64,000 nucleotides of DNA from Coxiellaceae bacterium (GTDB lineage: Bacteria > Pseudomonadota > Gammaproteobacteria > Coxiellales > Coxiellaceae), in contig JAUXWQ010000062.1 in assembly GCA_030680235.1 (NCBI GenBank), forward strand, positions 1-64,000, in the 5' to 3' direction. The notes beneath the pieces were generated by a model, which was not told the DNA's origin, ran no database searches, and saw only the letters and a program-made list of their open reading frames with translations. The translations under genes and the position numbers were made by a program. The stretch's first letter is position 1. Each line of letters begins with the position of its first letter. Below, piece by piece: positions 33,657 through 42,095 of the stretch.

Positions 33657-33690
33657 TCAAAAAAAATAATCACTAAAAGGACCTGAGAAC

Positions 33691-35073
33691 ATGACAAACA
33701 CCCGCATGGAAAAAGACAGTATGGGCGAAATTGCAGTGCCCAATAATCAATACGGTGGGGCACAGACAGCACGTTCTTTACATCACTTCAACATTGGTCG
33801 CGAAAGGATGCCACATGAACTCATTCGCGCACTCGGCATTTTGAAAAAAGCCGCTGCACTTGCGAACCATGACATCGACAAATTATCAAAAGAAAAATGT
33901 GAATTGATATGCAAAGCGGCAGATGAAGTGATCAGCAATAAATTAGATACACACTTTCCTTTGCATATTTGGCAAACCGGTAGCGGCACACAAACCAATA
34001 TGAATGCGAATGAAGTGATTTCAAATCGCGCGATTGAAATGGCAGGCGGCGTAATGGGTAGTAAAACCCCCATACACCCCAATGATGATGTGAATATGTC
34101 ACAATCATCAAACGATACCTTCCCAACAGCAATGCATATTGCTGCGGCTGAAATGGTAGAACATCAGTTAATACCCGCATTAAAAACCATGCGTGACGCG
34201 CTGCATAAAAAGCAAGTTGAATTTAAAGACATTATTAAAATTGGTCGCACACACTTGCAAGATGCCGTGCCATTAACCTTAGGGCAAGAATTTTCAGGCT
34301 ATGTTGCGCAGCTCGATATGTGCTTAACCGTATTGGAACGCGAAAAACAATTACTATTGCGATTGGCTATTGGTGGAACCGCCGTTGGCACAGGATTAAA
34401 TTCATCAAAAAAATTCGCAGAAAAAACAGCAAAACATATTTCAAAAATGACCGGTTTACATTTTATTGATGCCGACAATAAATTTGAAGCGCTTTCAGCA
34501 CACAATGAAATTGTCATGATCAGCGGCGTGTTAAAGACGATTGCTTGTGCCTTTATGAAAATTGCTAATGATATTCGCTGGCTTGCGTCCGGCCCACGTT
34601 GTGGCATTGGTGAAATCAACATCCCTGAAAATGAACCTGGCTCATCGATTATGCCTGGCAAAGTCAACCCAACGCAAAGTGAAGCGATAACAATGGTTTG
34701 CGCACAAGTCATGGGCAATGATGCATGCATTGGCTTTGCAGGATCACAAGGTAATTTTGAGCTAAACGTTTTTAAACCCGTCATGATTTACAATTTAATT
34801 CAATCGATTTATTTATTGGCAGATAGCGCAAAATCGTTTACTGAATTTTGCATTGTTGGCATTGAAGCCAATTTACCTGTCATTAAACATTATTTAGATA
34901 ATTCATTAATGTTGGTAACCGCACTTAATCAAGTGATTGGTTATGATAAAGCCGCAAAAATTGCAAAAAAAGCACATGCGGAAAATACCTCTTTGAAAGA
35001 AGCGTGTTTGGCATTAGGCTATCTATCGGCAGCTGATTTTGATAAAGCAGTTGACCCAAGGAAAATGGTATAA
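33691..35073 (+). CDS. fumC: Fumarate hydratase, class II
   Basis: A 460-residue iron-independent fumarase of the TCA cycle. It shows [79 protein letters not shown] and the signature [16 protein letters not shown]. An AAAAGGACCTGAG leader precedes the ATG. It lies just after tRNA-Arg. Confidence 0.97.
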   Translation: MTNTRMEKDSMGEIAVPNNQYGGAQTARSLHHFNIGRERMPHELIRALGILKKAAALANHDIDKLSKEKCELICKAADEVISNKLDTHFPLHIWQTGSGTQTNMNANEVISNRAIEMAGGVMGSKTPIHPNDDVNMSQSSNDTFPTAMHIAAAEMVEHQLIPALKTMRDALHKKQVEFKDIIKIGRTHLQDAVPLTLGQEFSGYVAQLDMCLTVLEREKQLLLRLAIGGTAVGTGLNSSKKFAEKTAKHISKMTGLHFIDADNKFEALSAHNEIVMISGVLKTIACAFMKIANDIRWLASGPRCGIGEINIPENEPGSSIMPGKVNPTQSEAITMVCAQVMGNDACIGFAGSQGNFELNVFKPVMIYNLIQSIYLLADSAKSFTEFCIVGIEANLPVIKHYLDNSLMLVTALNQVIGYDKAAKIAKKAHAENTSLKEACLALGYLSAADFDKAVDPRKMV

Positions 35074-35084
35074 ATTATATTTGC

Positions 35085-35412
35085 AAAGCGACGCGCAGCC
35101 TTAAGCGCTTTGATGCGAGCATGAGCGTAGCGAGTGTATTTTTAGTTTGATGTGCATCGAGATATCCTGCAAAAATACACTCGCTACGCTCATGCTCGCA
35201 TCAAAAAACAGCGATTCCCCACGACTATCTGAAAAACCGCTAATTTTCAGATTTTAGACGAGGTTGAACGGTAATTTGTTGAGAAAAGCGCAGTGGTCAT
35301 GAAGTCCATGAGCATTTTCGAAACAAATTACCGTTCAAGATCGCCAAAAGATGGAAATTTTTTGTTCACGGGGAATTGCTGATCAAAAAATGCTTAAGTT
35401 GATGCCATTGCG
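35085..35412. repeat. Composite repeat: B hairpin plus C element with D end
   Basis: This fills the 355-base gap between convergent fumC and the ZIP gene. A degenerate left D end (CCTTAAGCGCTTT) leads into a perfect 34-bp family B inverted repeat (35110-35143 and 35171-35204). Family C copy 3 follows (about 35213-35390, CGGTAATTTGTTGAGAAAAG and CGAAACAAATTACCGTTCAA), then the right D end (TGCTTAAGTTGATGCCATTG, to 35410). The order B-C is opposite to that at 20495-20858. No gene is seen. Confidence 0.87.
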
Positions 35413-35428
35413 TGACCTGTTACAGCCC

Positions 35429-36178
35429 CTAAGTCCATATTGCAACAACGGCCATAATAGCAAAACCTAAAATCACAAAATAAAATCGCTTTAAATCACA
35501 GCATTGCTTAACAAGCGTTGCTTTTTCCAATCCATGCAAGGTACCTAAATAGAGAAATGTACCCGCAGCAAGTGAACTAAAAATTGGCTGCAAGAGAGGA
35601 TAATTCCCAAAAAAAGTATTCGCTGTAGCACCCAGCAAAATACCAAATGGTGTCATCAATGAAAATACTAAAAACAACATTAAATTAGTTTTGAATTGAA
35701 AATGGCTTTTATTGACCTGCACAGCAAGTGAAAAGCTCTCTGCCCATTTGTGAGCAATAATTGCCAAAAAGATTACAAACATCACAGAAAAGGATTTTCC
35801 TAGCCCTAATGCTGCACCCATTAAGAATGCATGTATGGAAAGCATCAGCGTCGCTAAAATCGCAAATGTGCTGCTGGAACTTCCTTCATGCGAGACAATT
35901 TCTCGTCCAATATGCTCCAGCCATAATAAAAATAAAAAAGTCGTACCAGTTAATAAAAAGGCAAGTGGATAATGAAAAGACAGCTGATAAAAACGTTGTG
36001 ATGCATCCCCCAGCATATGAATCAATGCAGCCCCTAAAAACACACCTGCCGCTACTGATTCCGGAATAAGAAAGTTAGGCTCATCTTTCGATTTTAATTT
36101 TTTAAAAAAAGGGTACAAGCCTGAAATCAAGGTAATAAGGAGAATGCTAAATAAACTGATTAATTTGAAAGTCCACAT
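35429..36178 (-). CDS. ZIP-family metal transporter
   Basis: A 249-residue membrane protein with about eight hydrophobic helices. ZIP landmarks are the helix-2 SVAAGVFLGAALIHMLGDA, the helix-4 MLSIHAFLMGAALGLG with its histidine and the helix-5 IIAHKWAESFSLAVQV with H-x3-E. These form the metal path in the family. It would import zinc or another divalent metal into the cytoplasm; the specificity cannot be told. It is a lone gene or is co-transcribed with the upstream methyltransferase, 66 bases away. Confidence 0.8.
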   Translation of the reverse strand: MWTFKLISLFSILLITLISGLYPFFKKLKSKDEPNFLIPESVAAGVFLGAALIHMLGDASQRFYQLSFHYPLAFLLTGTTFLFLLWLEHIGREIVSHEGSSSSTFAILATLMLSIHAFLMGAALGLGKSFSVMFVIFLAIIAHKWAESFSLAVQVNKSHFQFKTNLMLFLVFSLMTPFGILLGATANTFFGNYPLLQPIFSSLAAGTFLYLGTLHGLEKATLVKQCCDLKRFYFVILGFAIMAVVAIWT

Positions 36179-36244
36179 AATTAAATCCCAAATTTTATAC
36201 GTTTCAGAGGAGACTTAATAAATCAACGTCTCCACGTTAAAAAC

Positions 36245-37792
36245 TTACTTCTCATTTTGAATTACCGAAATCCACTCTTTTGCATCTTTAGCGTCTGCAT
36301 TAAATGCATGCGCACGCTCTAATAATTCAACAGCTTTTTCATTACGATCCAAGCTGTAATAACACATACCCATATTAAACAGCGCAACATCACTATCACC
36401 AAAAAATTCAAGTGATTTTTCATAATAACTGACAGCTTCTTCAAATCGGCCAATATTCTGGAAAAATACACCAATACTAAAATACGTATCTTCTGATGTT
36501 GGCAAACAAAAAACGTTATCCGAAATTTTTGACATATTTTTTGCTAAAAATGAGACAACATCGGGCTCGCCTTCTTCAGCAAGCTCACACAAATACTCAC
36601 TAATATGATCAAACAAATAAGGATCCCAATGCGATAAATTCAAATACGATGCCATCACTTCTAAAGCGCAGTTTTTATAGTGTTCAATGAAATGTTCATA
36701 AATAATAAAATAATCTGTCGGACTAAAGCCATAAATCATATGTGAAATGGCTAATTGTAATTGTGAAAAATGTTCTAAGGTAAACCCACTTGAAAATACG
36801 CCCGTTGTAATATGTTCACGAAACGATTGAATAACGGAATCACCCTGATGCATTTTCAAAAACTGAGCGATAGCATGGTAATTCACCATCACAGAAAAAG
36901 AGCCATGGAAATCCAACTCTGGATAATCACAGTGATCTAACTCTTCTGTATTGGAATAACCTTTGTCTGAACTTAATAGCAACATTTTACCATTGCCAAT
37001 TTTCTGCAGACGCTGCAAGGCAACTAAGCCTGAAATTGGGAATTGAAAATGTGACTCCATCAAGGTATTTTGATAGTCAAACAAAACAGCATCTAATTCA
37101 TTATGATAATAATGTTCTTTGATTTCATTTTCTTGATAACTTATTTTTGTTTTTTGCCAGTCCTTCGGAAAACCATTTTCCGTATTTTTTTCATCTGTTT
37201 CAATGGTTACCGTCGATTCAAATAATTTTTTATCGCGTACAGTAAAAACATCTGTCGCAATAGAATCAAATAAATAATTGGCAATCACGATCAATGGATT
37301 TTTAATTGTCTTTTCAGAAATAATTTCCTGTGATTTATATAAATTAATACTCTCACTGCGATACATATCATAAACAGAAAAATCTAACATCCCTGCCTCT
37401 AGAAACGGCTTTAAACCTGCATGATTTTCCCAAAACTCAAAAGAGTTGGCAGAAATGTCGGACATAACATAACAAATTTTAATAGCTTCTAATTTTAAAA
37501 TTTTTTGAAGTTGTAAAAAATTTTTTAAAAAATAAAAGCTAAATTGACCGGTACCCGTTCCCAGCTCTAATAAATAAAAAATGTCATTTTTTGCAGAAGG
37601 ATTTTTTAAAATCCAATCTTGCATAAAAGAAATTGCCATTTCTGCATAGCTTTTTGCGATAAAAGGATTGCTGGTAATATAAAAAGGCACATCATCATCC
37701 CAGGCCTGAATACCTTTTTCGTTATAATATTTCTTTTGGTCAGCCCACATGATGGACTTGGAAAAAGGGATGTTTTTTTCGATGGTAATCAT
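36245..37792 (-). CDS. SAM-dependent methyltransferase with C-terminal TPR
   Basis: A 515-residue two-part protein. The N-terminal part (about residues 1-350) has a SAM motif LLELGTGTGQFSFYFLKNF, an acidic strand end CYVMSDIS and a later VIANYLFDSIATDVF; it recalls MidA/NDUFAF7-like methyltransferases but is not a close match. The C-terminal 100 residues hold at least two TPR units (NIGRFEEAVSYYEKSLEFFG and NMGMCYYSLDRNEKAVELLE). There is no signal peptide. TPRs suggest a protein substrate or partner. The exact role is unknown. Confidence 0.65.
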   Translation of the reverse strand: MITIEKNIPFSKSIMWADQKKYYNEKGIQAWDDDVPFYITSNPFIAKSYAEMAISFMQDWILKNPSAKNDIFYLLELGTGTGQFSFYFLKNFLQLQKILKLEAIKICYVMSDISANSFEFWENHAGLKPFLEAGMLDFSVYDMYRSESINLYKSQEIISEKTIKNPLIVIANYLFDSIATDVFTVRDKKLFESTVTIETDEKNTENGFPKDWQKTKISYQENEIKEHYYHNELDAVLFDYQNTLMESHFQFPISGLVALQRLQKIGNGKMLLLSSDKGYSNTEELDHCDYPELDFHGSFSVMVNYHAIAQFLKMHQGDSVIQSFREHITTGVFSSGFTLEHFSQLQLAISHMIYGFSPTDYFIIYEHFIEHYKNCALEVMASYLNLSHWDPYLFDHISEYLCELAEEGEPDVVSFLAKNMSKISDNVFCLPTSEDTYFSIGVFFQNIGRFEEAVSYYEKSLEFFGDSDVALFNMGMCYYSLDRNEKAVELLERAHAFNADAKDAKEWISVIQNEK

Positions 37793-37812
37793 ATGTTTTC
37801 TCTTTTATCATT

Positions 37813-37860
37813 ATCTGCGCGAAGCCTTCTGGCTGCGCTACTGTCTGGTCTTCGCGTACA
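37813..37860. repeat. Family F element, uvrC-methyltransferase gap
   Basis: TCTGCGCGAAGCCTTCTGGC, TGCGCTACTGTCTGGTCTTC, GCGTAC is a family F copy with the shared TGCGCTACTG core. GCGCGAAG...CTTCGCG forms the outer pairs. It lies between the methyltransferase start and the uvrC stop on the minus strand. Confidence 0.65.
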
Positions 37861-37861
37861 A

Positions 37862-39655
37862 CTACCTTAGCGCATCATAAATACGCTTCGCCAAGTCTCG
37901 ACTTACACCCTTCACCTTTGAAATTTCTGCTGCACTCGCTTTTTTTAATTCACTCAACCCACCAAAATAATGGAGCAAGGCTTTTTTACGCTCGCCACCC
38001 ACACCTGCAATTGTATCTAATACCGACTGTAATCTATTTTTACCACGCATTTTTCGATGCGCAGTAATCGCAAATCGATGTGCTTCGTCTCGAATCTGTT
38101 GAATCAAGAATCGTGCCGGGCTCTCTTGCGGTAATTCAATCGCTTTGTTATCAAGAATAATTTTTTCTAAGCCCGCTTTGCGGGTTGGGCCCTTTGCAAC
38201 ACCCAGCAATATAACACCAGAAATCTGCAATGATTCCATCACTTCAATTGCCATTGTTAGCTGCCCTTTACCCCCATCAATAATAATGACATCTGGCAAA
38301 GAAAGATTATGCATTTTCAAGTGTGTGTAGCGGCGTGTCAATGCTTGTGTCATCGCCGCATAATCATCCCCTGGGGTGATATTTTCAATAGTAAATTGCC
38401 GATACAGCTTTTTAATAGCCCCCTGCTCTCCAAACACAACACAGGATGCTTTGGTGGCCTCTCCCATCGTATGGCTGATATCAAAGCATTCCACACGCTC
38501 TGGTTTATTGGGTAATCCCAACATTGTCTGAAAGGACTCCCATTTTTCAATCAATTGATTTTTATCAGACTGATGTTGTAGTAAGGCTTGCTCTGCATTA
38601 TTCAGCGCAATAGATTGCCATTCACGAAAAGCCGGCATTTGACGCGCGGTAATGCTTACTTTTGACTGCCACTGTTCTTGCAAACATTTTTCAATCCATG
38701 CGCGATCTGCAATTTTTTCATTACTCACAATCCAATCAACTGAATCATGGCCACGCAAGGTATTGCAATAGTATTGTGGAATAAACGCACTTAAGACTTC
38801 TTCACGCGTTGAATTTTCTGGCAGCCTTGGAAAGAAAGTTTTATGGCCTAACAAATTACCATGACGCACAGAGACAACAGCAATACACATCTCACCTAAT
38901 TTTTCTGCTAATCCAAAAATATCAATATTACCTTTTTCACCAATCACAAATTGTTGCGCTTGTAATTTTCGCAAGCGAATTAATAAATCACGTAAATGGG
39001 CAGCATTCTCATAATTCATTTTTTCAGAAGCTTCTATCATCCGATTTTCAATCGATGCCATCACCGTTTTATTTTTACCCGACAAAAAGTCTATCGCATC
39101 TTTTACTTGTAATTGATAATTTTCTTTTGATACATAATTAACACAAGGCGCTGTACAACGACCAATTTGATATTGCAAGCAAGGACGCGAACGATTTTTA
39201 AAGAAAATACTGCTGCATTGCCGCAATTGAAATAGTTTTTGAATCAATGCCAAATTATCACGCACGGACCCTGCATTGGGGTATGGCCCAAAATAGCGAC
39301 CTTTTTCTTTACGCGCACCCCGATGATAATCCAGTCGTGGAAAGGCTTCTTCGGATAAAAATAAAAAAGGGTAAGATTTATCATCACGCAATAAAATATT
39401 ATATTTAGGACGATGTGCCTTAATTAAATTTAATTCTAATAATAAAGCCTGATTTTCATTTTCTGTGATGGTGATTTGAATATCGGCAATTTTTTCAACA
39501 AGCGCCGCGGTTTTTTTATCTTGCGTTTTTTTTTGAAAGTATTGAGAGACACGTTTTTTTAAATCTTTGGCTTTACCAACGTAGATGATTTTTTGATGAT
39601 TGTCGAAAAAGCGATAGACGCCAGGTTTGTTGGGGAGGTTTTGTAACTGATTCAT
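37862..39655 (-). CDS. uvrC: Excinuclease ABC subunit C
   Basis: The nucleotide-excision-repair nuclease, 597 residues. It has the N-terminal GIY-YIG domain (PNKPGVYRFFDNHQKIIYVG), a UVR motif region (IENRMIEASEKMNYENAAHL), the RNase H-like second nuclease domain (RVECFDISHTMGEATKASCV, DVIIIDGGKGQLTMA) and C-terminal tandem helix-hairpin-helix (LDTIAGVGGERKKALL, VKGVSRDLAKRIYDAL). It follows uvrY, the common uvrY-uvrC pair. Confidence 0.97.
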   Translation of the reverse strand: MNQLQNLPNKPGVYRFFDNHQKIIYVGKAKDLKKRVSQYFQKKTQDKKTAALVEKIADIQITITENENQALLLELNLIKAHRPKYNILLRDDKSYPFLFLSEEAFPRLDYHRGARKEKGRYFGPYPNAGSVRDNLALIQKLFQLRQCSSIFFKNRSRPCLQYQIGRCTAPCVNYVSKENYQLQVKDAIDFLSGKNKTVMASIENRMIEASEKMNYENAAHLRDLLIRLRKLQAQQFVIGEKGNIDIFGLAEKLGEMCIAVVSVRHGNLLGHKTFFPRLPENSTREEVLSAFIPQYYCNTLRGHDSVDWIVSNEKIADRAWIEKCLQEQWQSKVSITARQMPAFREWQSIALNNAEQALLQHQSDKNQLIEKWESFQTMLGLPNKPERVECFDISHTMGEATKASCVVFGEQGAIKKLYRQFTIENITPGDDYAAMTQALTRRYTHLKMHNLSLPDVIIIDGGKGQLTMAIEVMESLQISGVILLGVAKGPTRKAGLEKIILDNKAIELPQESPARFLIQQIRDEAHRFAITAHRKMRGKNRLQSVLDTIAGVGGERKKALLHYFGGLSELKKASAAEISKVKGVSRDLAKRIYDALR

Positions 39656-39661
39656 GGTTTT

Positions 39662-39799
39662 CGTGACCGTGACTGTGACTGTGACTGTGTCGGAGGCACA
39701 ATCTAGATTTATTTATAATTAATTATTCTACTTCAAAAAGTGTTGTTGTATTAAGAAAGAATTTGATTGCACCTCTGACACAGTCACAGTCACAGTCAC
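39662..39799. repeat. Family A element, uvrY-uvrC gap
   Basis: The left arm GTGACCGTGACTGTGACTGT, GACTGTGTCGGAGGCACAAT, CTAG starts at 39662. The right arm GATTGCACCTCTGACACAGT, CACAGTCACAGTCACT ends at 39799. The GCACAAT/ATTGCAC inner core is specific to this copy and still mostly pairs. The uvrY stop codon TGA (39798-39796) is itself part of the right arm's hexamer series. Confidence 0.88.
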
Positions 39800-40437
39800 T
39801 TCTCCGAATCTACCACCCCATGACGAATCCCCAGCAAAGTCAATTCCACATCATTTTTAACTTTTAATTTACTGAAAATACGATAACGGTAGCTATTGAC
39901 GGTTTTTGTACTGAGACACAAACTCTCAGCAATGTGCTGCACCGTCGTGCCACGCGTAATCATCATCATCACCTGCAATTCACGCTCAGATAATAACTCA
40001 AAAGGAGAAGCTTCTTGATCACTGACATGCCGAAATGCCAGCCGATTGGCAATTTCTGAGCTGATAAAACGCTGTCCAGCATGTATCGCACGAATAGCGC
40101 GAACCATTTCGTCCATTGAAGCACCCTTGGTTAAATAACCAGATGCTCCCGCTTGCAACAAACGCGCCGGATACAAATCATTGTCACAAATCGTTAAAAC
40201 GAGGACTTTAATGTCAGGATCAACACGTATTAATTTTCGAGTGGCTTCAAAACCCCCAATTCCAGGCATTTTGACGTCCATAATGACCACGTTAGGCCTG
40301 GATTTTCGCGCAACCTTAACCGCTTCTTCACCGGTTGACGCTTCACCAATAACTTTGATTCCAGAAACATCATCTAGAATTTTTTTGATGCCCGTACGGA
40401 CGAGATCATGATCATCAACTAGGAGCACGCTAATCAT
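39796..40437 (-). CDS. uvrY: LuxR-type response regulator UvrY/GacA (LetA)
   Basis: A 213-residue two-domain regulator. The receiver domain has LVDDHDLVRTGI, the phospho-acceptor aspartate in VVIMDVKMPG (D54) and the switch lysine region YLTKGASMDEM. The C-terminal LuxR helix-turn-helix reads LSERELQVMMMITRGTTVQH. In gammaproteobacteria it answers the BarA/LetS sensor and turns on small RNAs that titrate CsrA; in Legionella the equivalent controls the transmissive phase. Its neighbour uvrC supports the name. No sensor kinase or csr RNA is seen here. Confidence 0.93.
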   Translation of the reverse strand: MISVLLVDDHDLVRTGIKKILDDVSGIKVIGEASTGEEAVKVARKSRPNVVIMDVKMPGIGGFEATRKLIRVDPDIKVLVLTICDNDLYPARLLQAGASGYLTKGASMDEMVRAIRAIHAGQRFISSEIANRLAFRHVSDQEASPFELLSERELQVMMMITRGTTVQHIAESLCLSTKTVNSYRYRIFSKLKVKNDVELTLLGIRHGVVDSEK

Positions 40438-40456
40438 TACCGAGACTCACTACATT

Positions 40457-40545
40457 TGGCGGAGAGACAGAGATTCGAACTCTGGGAGGGAGTTACCCTC
40501 AACGGTTTTCAAGACCGCCGCATTAAACCACTCTGCCATCTCTCC
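40457..40545 (-). tRNA. tRNA-Ser(TGA)
   Basis: A class II tRNA of 89 bases including encoded CCA. The acceptor stem GGAGAGA pairs with TCTCTCC, discriminator G. The anticodon stem GCGGT/ACCGT, with one G-T pair, holds the loop CTTGAAA, giving anticodon TGA. A long variable arm (GAGGGTAACTCCCTC) and a T arm with GTTCGAATC are present. Confidence 0.95.
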
Positions 40546-40640
40546 AAAATCATTTTCGCAATAATACGATGGTATTGAGAAATAGTCACTGATTTTTTGA
40601 AAATAGTTCTCAATTTTAAAATTTTTAGAAGGATCCGTAT

Positions 40641-41516
40641 CTAATTATTCGATGGGTTAATCAAACGCTTTGAAATAAGCCGACCATCACTCATCACTTC
40701 ACCCATGCCAAAAAAACCTTGGTTTTCACTATATAATCGCACCAAACCTATTTTTGCATCATCACCTGCAATTACTTTTCCTTGCTGTAATGCTAGCTGA
40801 GACGCCTCTGAAAGCATTAAAATCGGAAAATGATCCACCGCTGTATCCATCGGTAATAAATAGCGTTCAGGATGCTCTAAAGTTTGTAGTTGTTCCAAGG
40901 TAATCATGTCTTTTTCAAGATATTTTCCCACAGACAATCGACGCAATTGCGTGACATGCGCACCACAGCCTAATTTTTCACCCACATCATCGGTCAATGT
41001 GCGCACATAAGTGCCACTGCTGCATTTCACCATGTAATTCACAAAATGATTGTCGATCGATAAAACAGCAATGTTATAAAGTGTGATTGGACGCGCAGCA
41101 CGGTCAATCGTAATACCCCGACGCGCATAATCATACAAAGGTATGCCATTGTGTTTTAAAGCAGAAAACATCGTAGGGATTTGTAAAATGTTGCCACGAA
41201 ATGCATCGAAAGCAGCATCGATATTTTGCAAGGAAAAATGGGGAACCGTTTTTGTTGCAATAATCTCACCTTCTGCATCACTCGTGTTCGTACGAACACC
41301 GAGCTGCATCGTGACAAGATAGGTTTTATCGCAATCTAATACATACTGCGAAAACTTGGTGGCTTCACCCAAACAAATCGGCAACATACCCGAAGCAAGC
41401 GGATCCAACGTGCCTGTATGCCCCGCTTTTTTTGCCTGAAATAAACGCTTTACACGCTGTAAGGCATGATTAGAAGAAAGCCCAATGGGTTTGTCGAGGA
41501 GGAATATGCCGTTCAT
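40641..41516 (-). CDS. truB: tRNA pseudouridine-55 synthase
   Basis: A 291-residue enzyme forming the T-loop pseudouridine. It shows GIFLLDKPIGLSSNHALQRVK, the KAGHTGTLDPLASGMLPICLG motif with the catalytic aspartate, YDYARRGI-like and CSSGTYVRTLTDDVGEKLGC. It is the last gene of rimP-nusA-infB-rbfA-truB. A family B cluster separates it from rbfA. Confidence 0.97.
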   Translation of the reverse strand: MNGIFLLDKPIGLSSNHALQRVKRLFQAKKAGHTGTLDPLASGMLPICLGEATKFSQYVLDCDKTYLVTMQLGVRTNTSDAEGEIIATKTVPHFSLQNIDAAFDAFRGNILQIPTMFSALKHNGIPLYDYARRGITIDRAARPITLYNIAVLSIDNHFVNYMVKCSSGTYVRTLTDDVGEKLGCGAHVTQLRRLSVGKYLEKDMITLEQLQTLEHPERYLLPMDTAVDHFPILMLSEASQLALQQGKVIAGDDAKIGLVRLYSENQGFFGMGEVMSDGRLISKRLINPSNN

Positions 41517-41582
41517 TATGGTTTAAGTTCTCTCATCTCTCGATGTGAACATGATGGAAACATAAGCAATGCTCCGATGCTC

Positions 41583-41719
41583 GATACGAGCATGAGCTTA
41601 GCGAGTGTTTTTGCAGAAAATCTCGATACTCACAAGACCCTGCAAAAACACTCGCTACGCTCATGCTCGCATCAAACATCACTCATGCTCGCACCAAGCA
41701 CCACTCATGCTCGCATCAT
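41583..41719. repeat. Family B element with tandem duplicated end, rbfA-truB gap
   Basis: The left arm GATACGAGCATGAGCTTAGC, GAGTGTTTTTGCA and right arm TGCAAAAACACTCGCTACGC, TCATGCTCGCATC pair with few mismatches. Two further copies of ACTCATGCTCGCA(T/C)CA follow at about 41681-41718, so the end of the arm is present three times. The last copy overlaps the rbfA stop codon (41716-41718). Confidence 0.88.
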
Positions 41720-42054
41720 GCATCTTTCAACAATGCTGAAATTTTTTCGCCTTCCTCTATAGCCGTATCAAAACGAAAAATCAATTTGGGCGTATGGCGC
41801 AATTCCGTTGTTTTTGATAAGTGCGCACGAAAAAAACCAGACGCTTTTTCAAAAGCTTTTTTAGCACCATCAATATTTTTTTTACTCGGATCTAACATCG
41901 TGAAAAAAATAATGGCCTGCGTAAAATCAGGCGCTAAATCAACGCCCGTCAACGTAACCGACACTAAACGCGGATCACGCACTTCTTTACGCAAAAGTTG
42001 CGCAATAGTCATCTGAATTAATTCAGCAACCCGGTTAGTACGTTTGGATTTCAT
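41716..42054 (-). CDS. rbfA: Ribosome-binding factor A
   Basis: A 112-residue KH-like protein for 30S maturation. It shows RTNRVAELIQMTIAQLLRKE, RDPRLVSVTLTGVDLAPDFT and a LRHTPKLIFRFDTAIEEG region. The C-terminal residues (KDA) and stop lie in a family B repeat copy. It lies between infB and truB, as usual. Confidence 0.96.
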   Translation of the reverse strand: MKSKRTNRVAELIQMTIAQLLRKEVRDPRLVSVTLTGVDLAPDFTQAIIFFTMLDPSKKNIDGAKKAFEKASGFFRAHLSKTTELRHTPKLIFRFDTAIEEGEKISALLKDA

Positions 42055-42095
42055 AATATACTCTCAGCTTTTCAAAGACGCGATCAATCGCGTCT

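Noticed and set aside
38160-38200. GC-rich palindrome GCCCGCTTTGCGGGTTGGGC inside uvrC as another inserted repeat
   Set aside because: It codes for the conserved KGPTRKAGLEK segment of UvrC, so it is native sequence.
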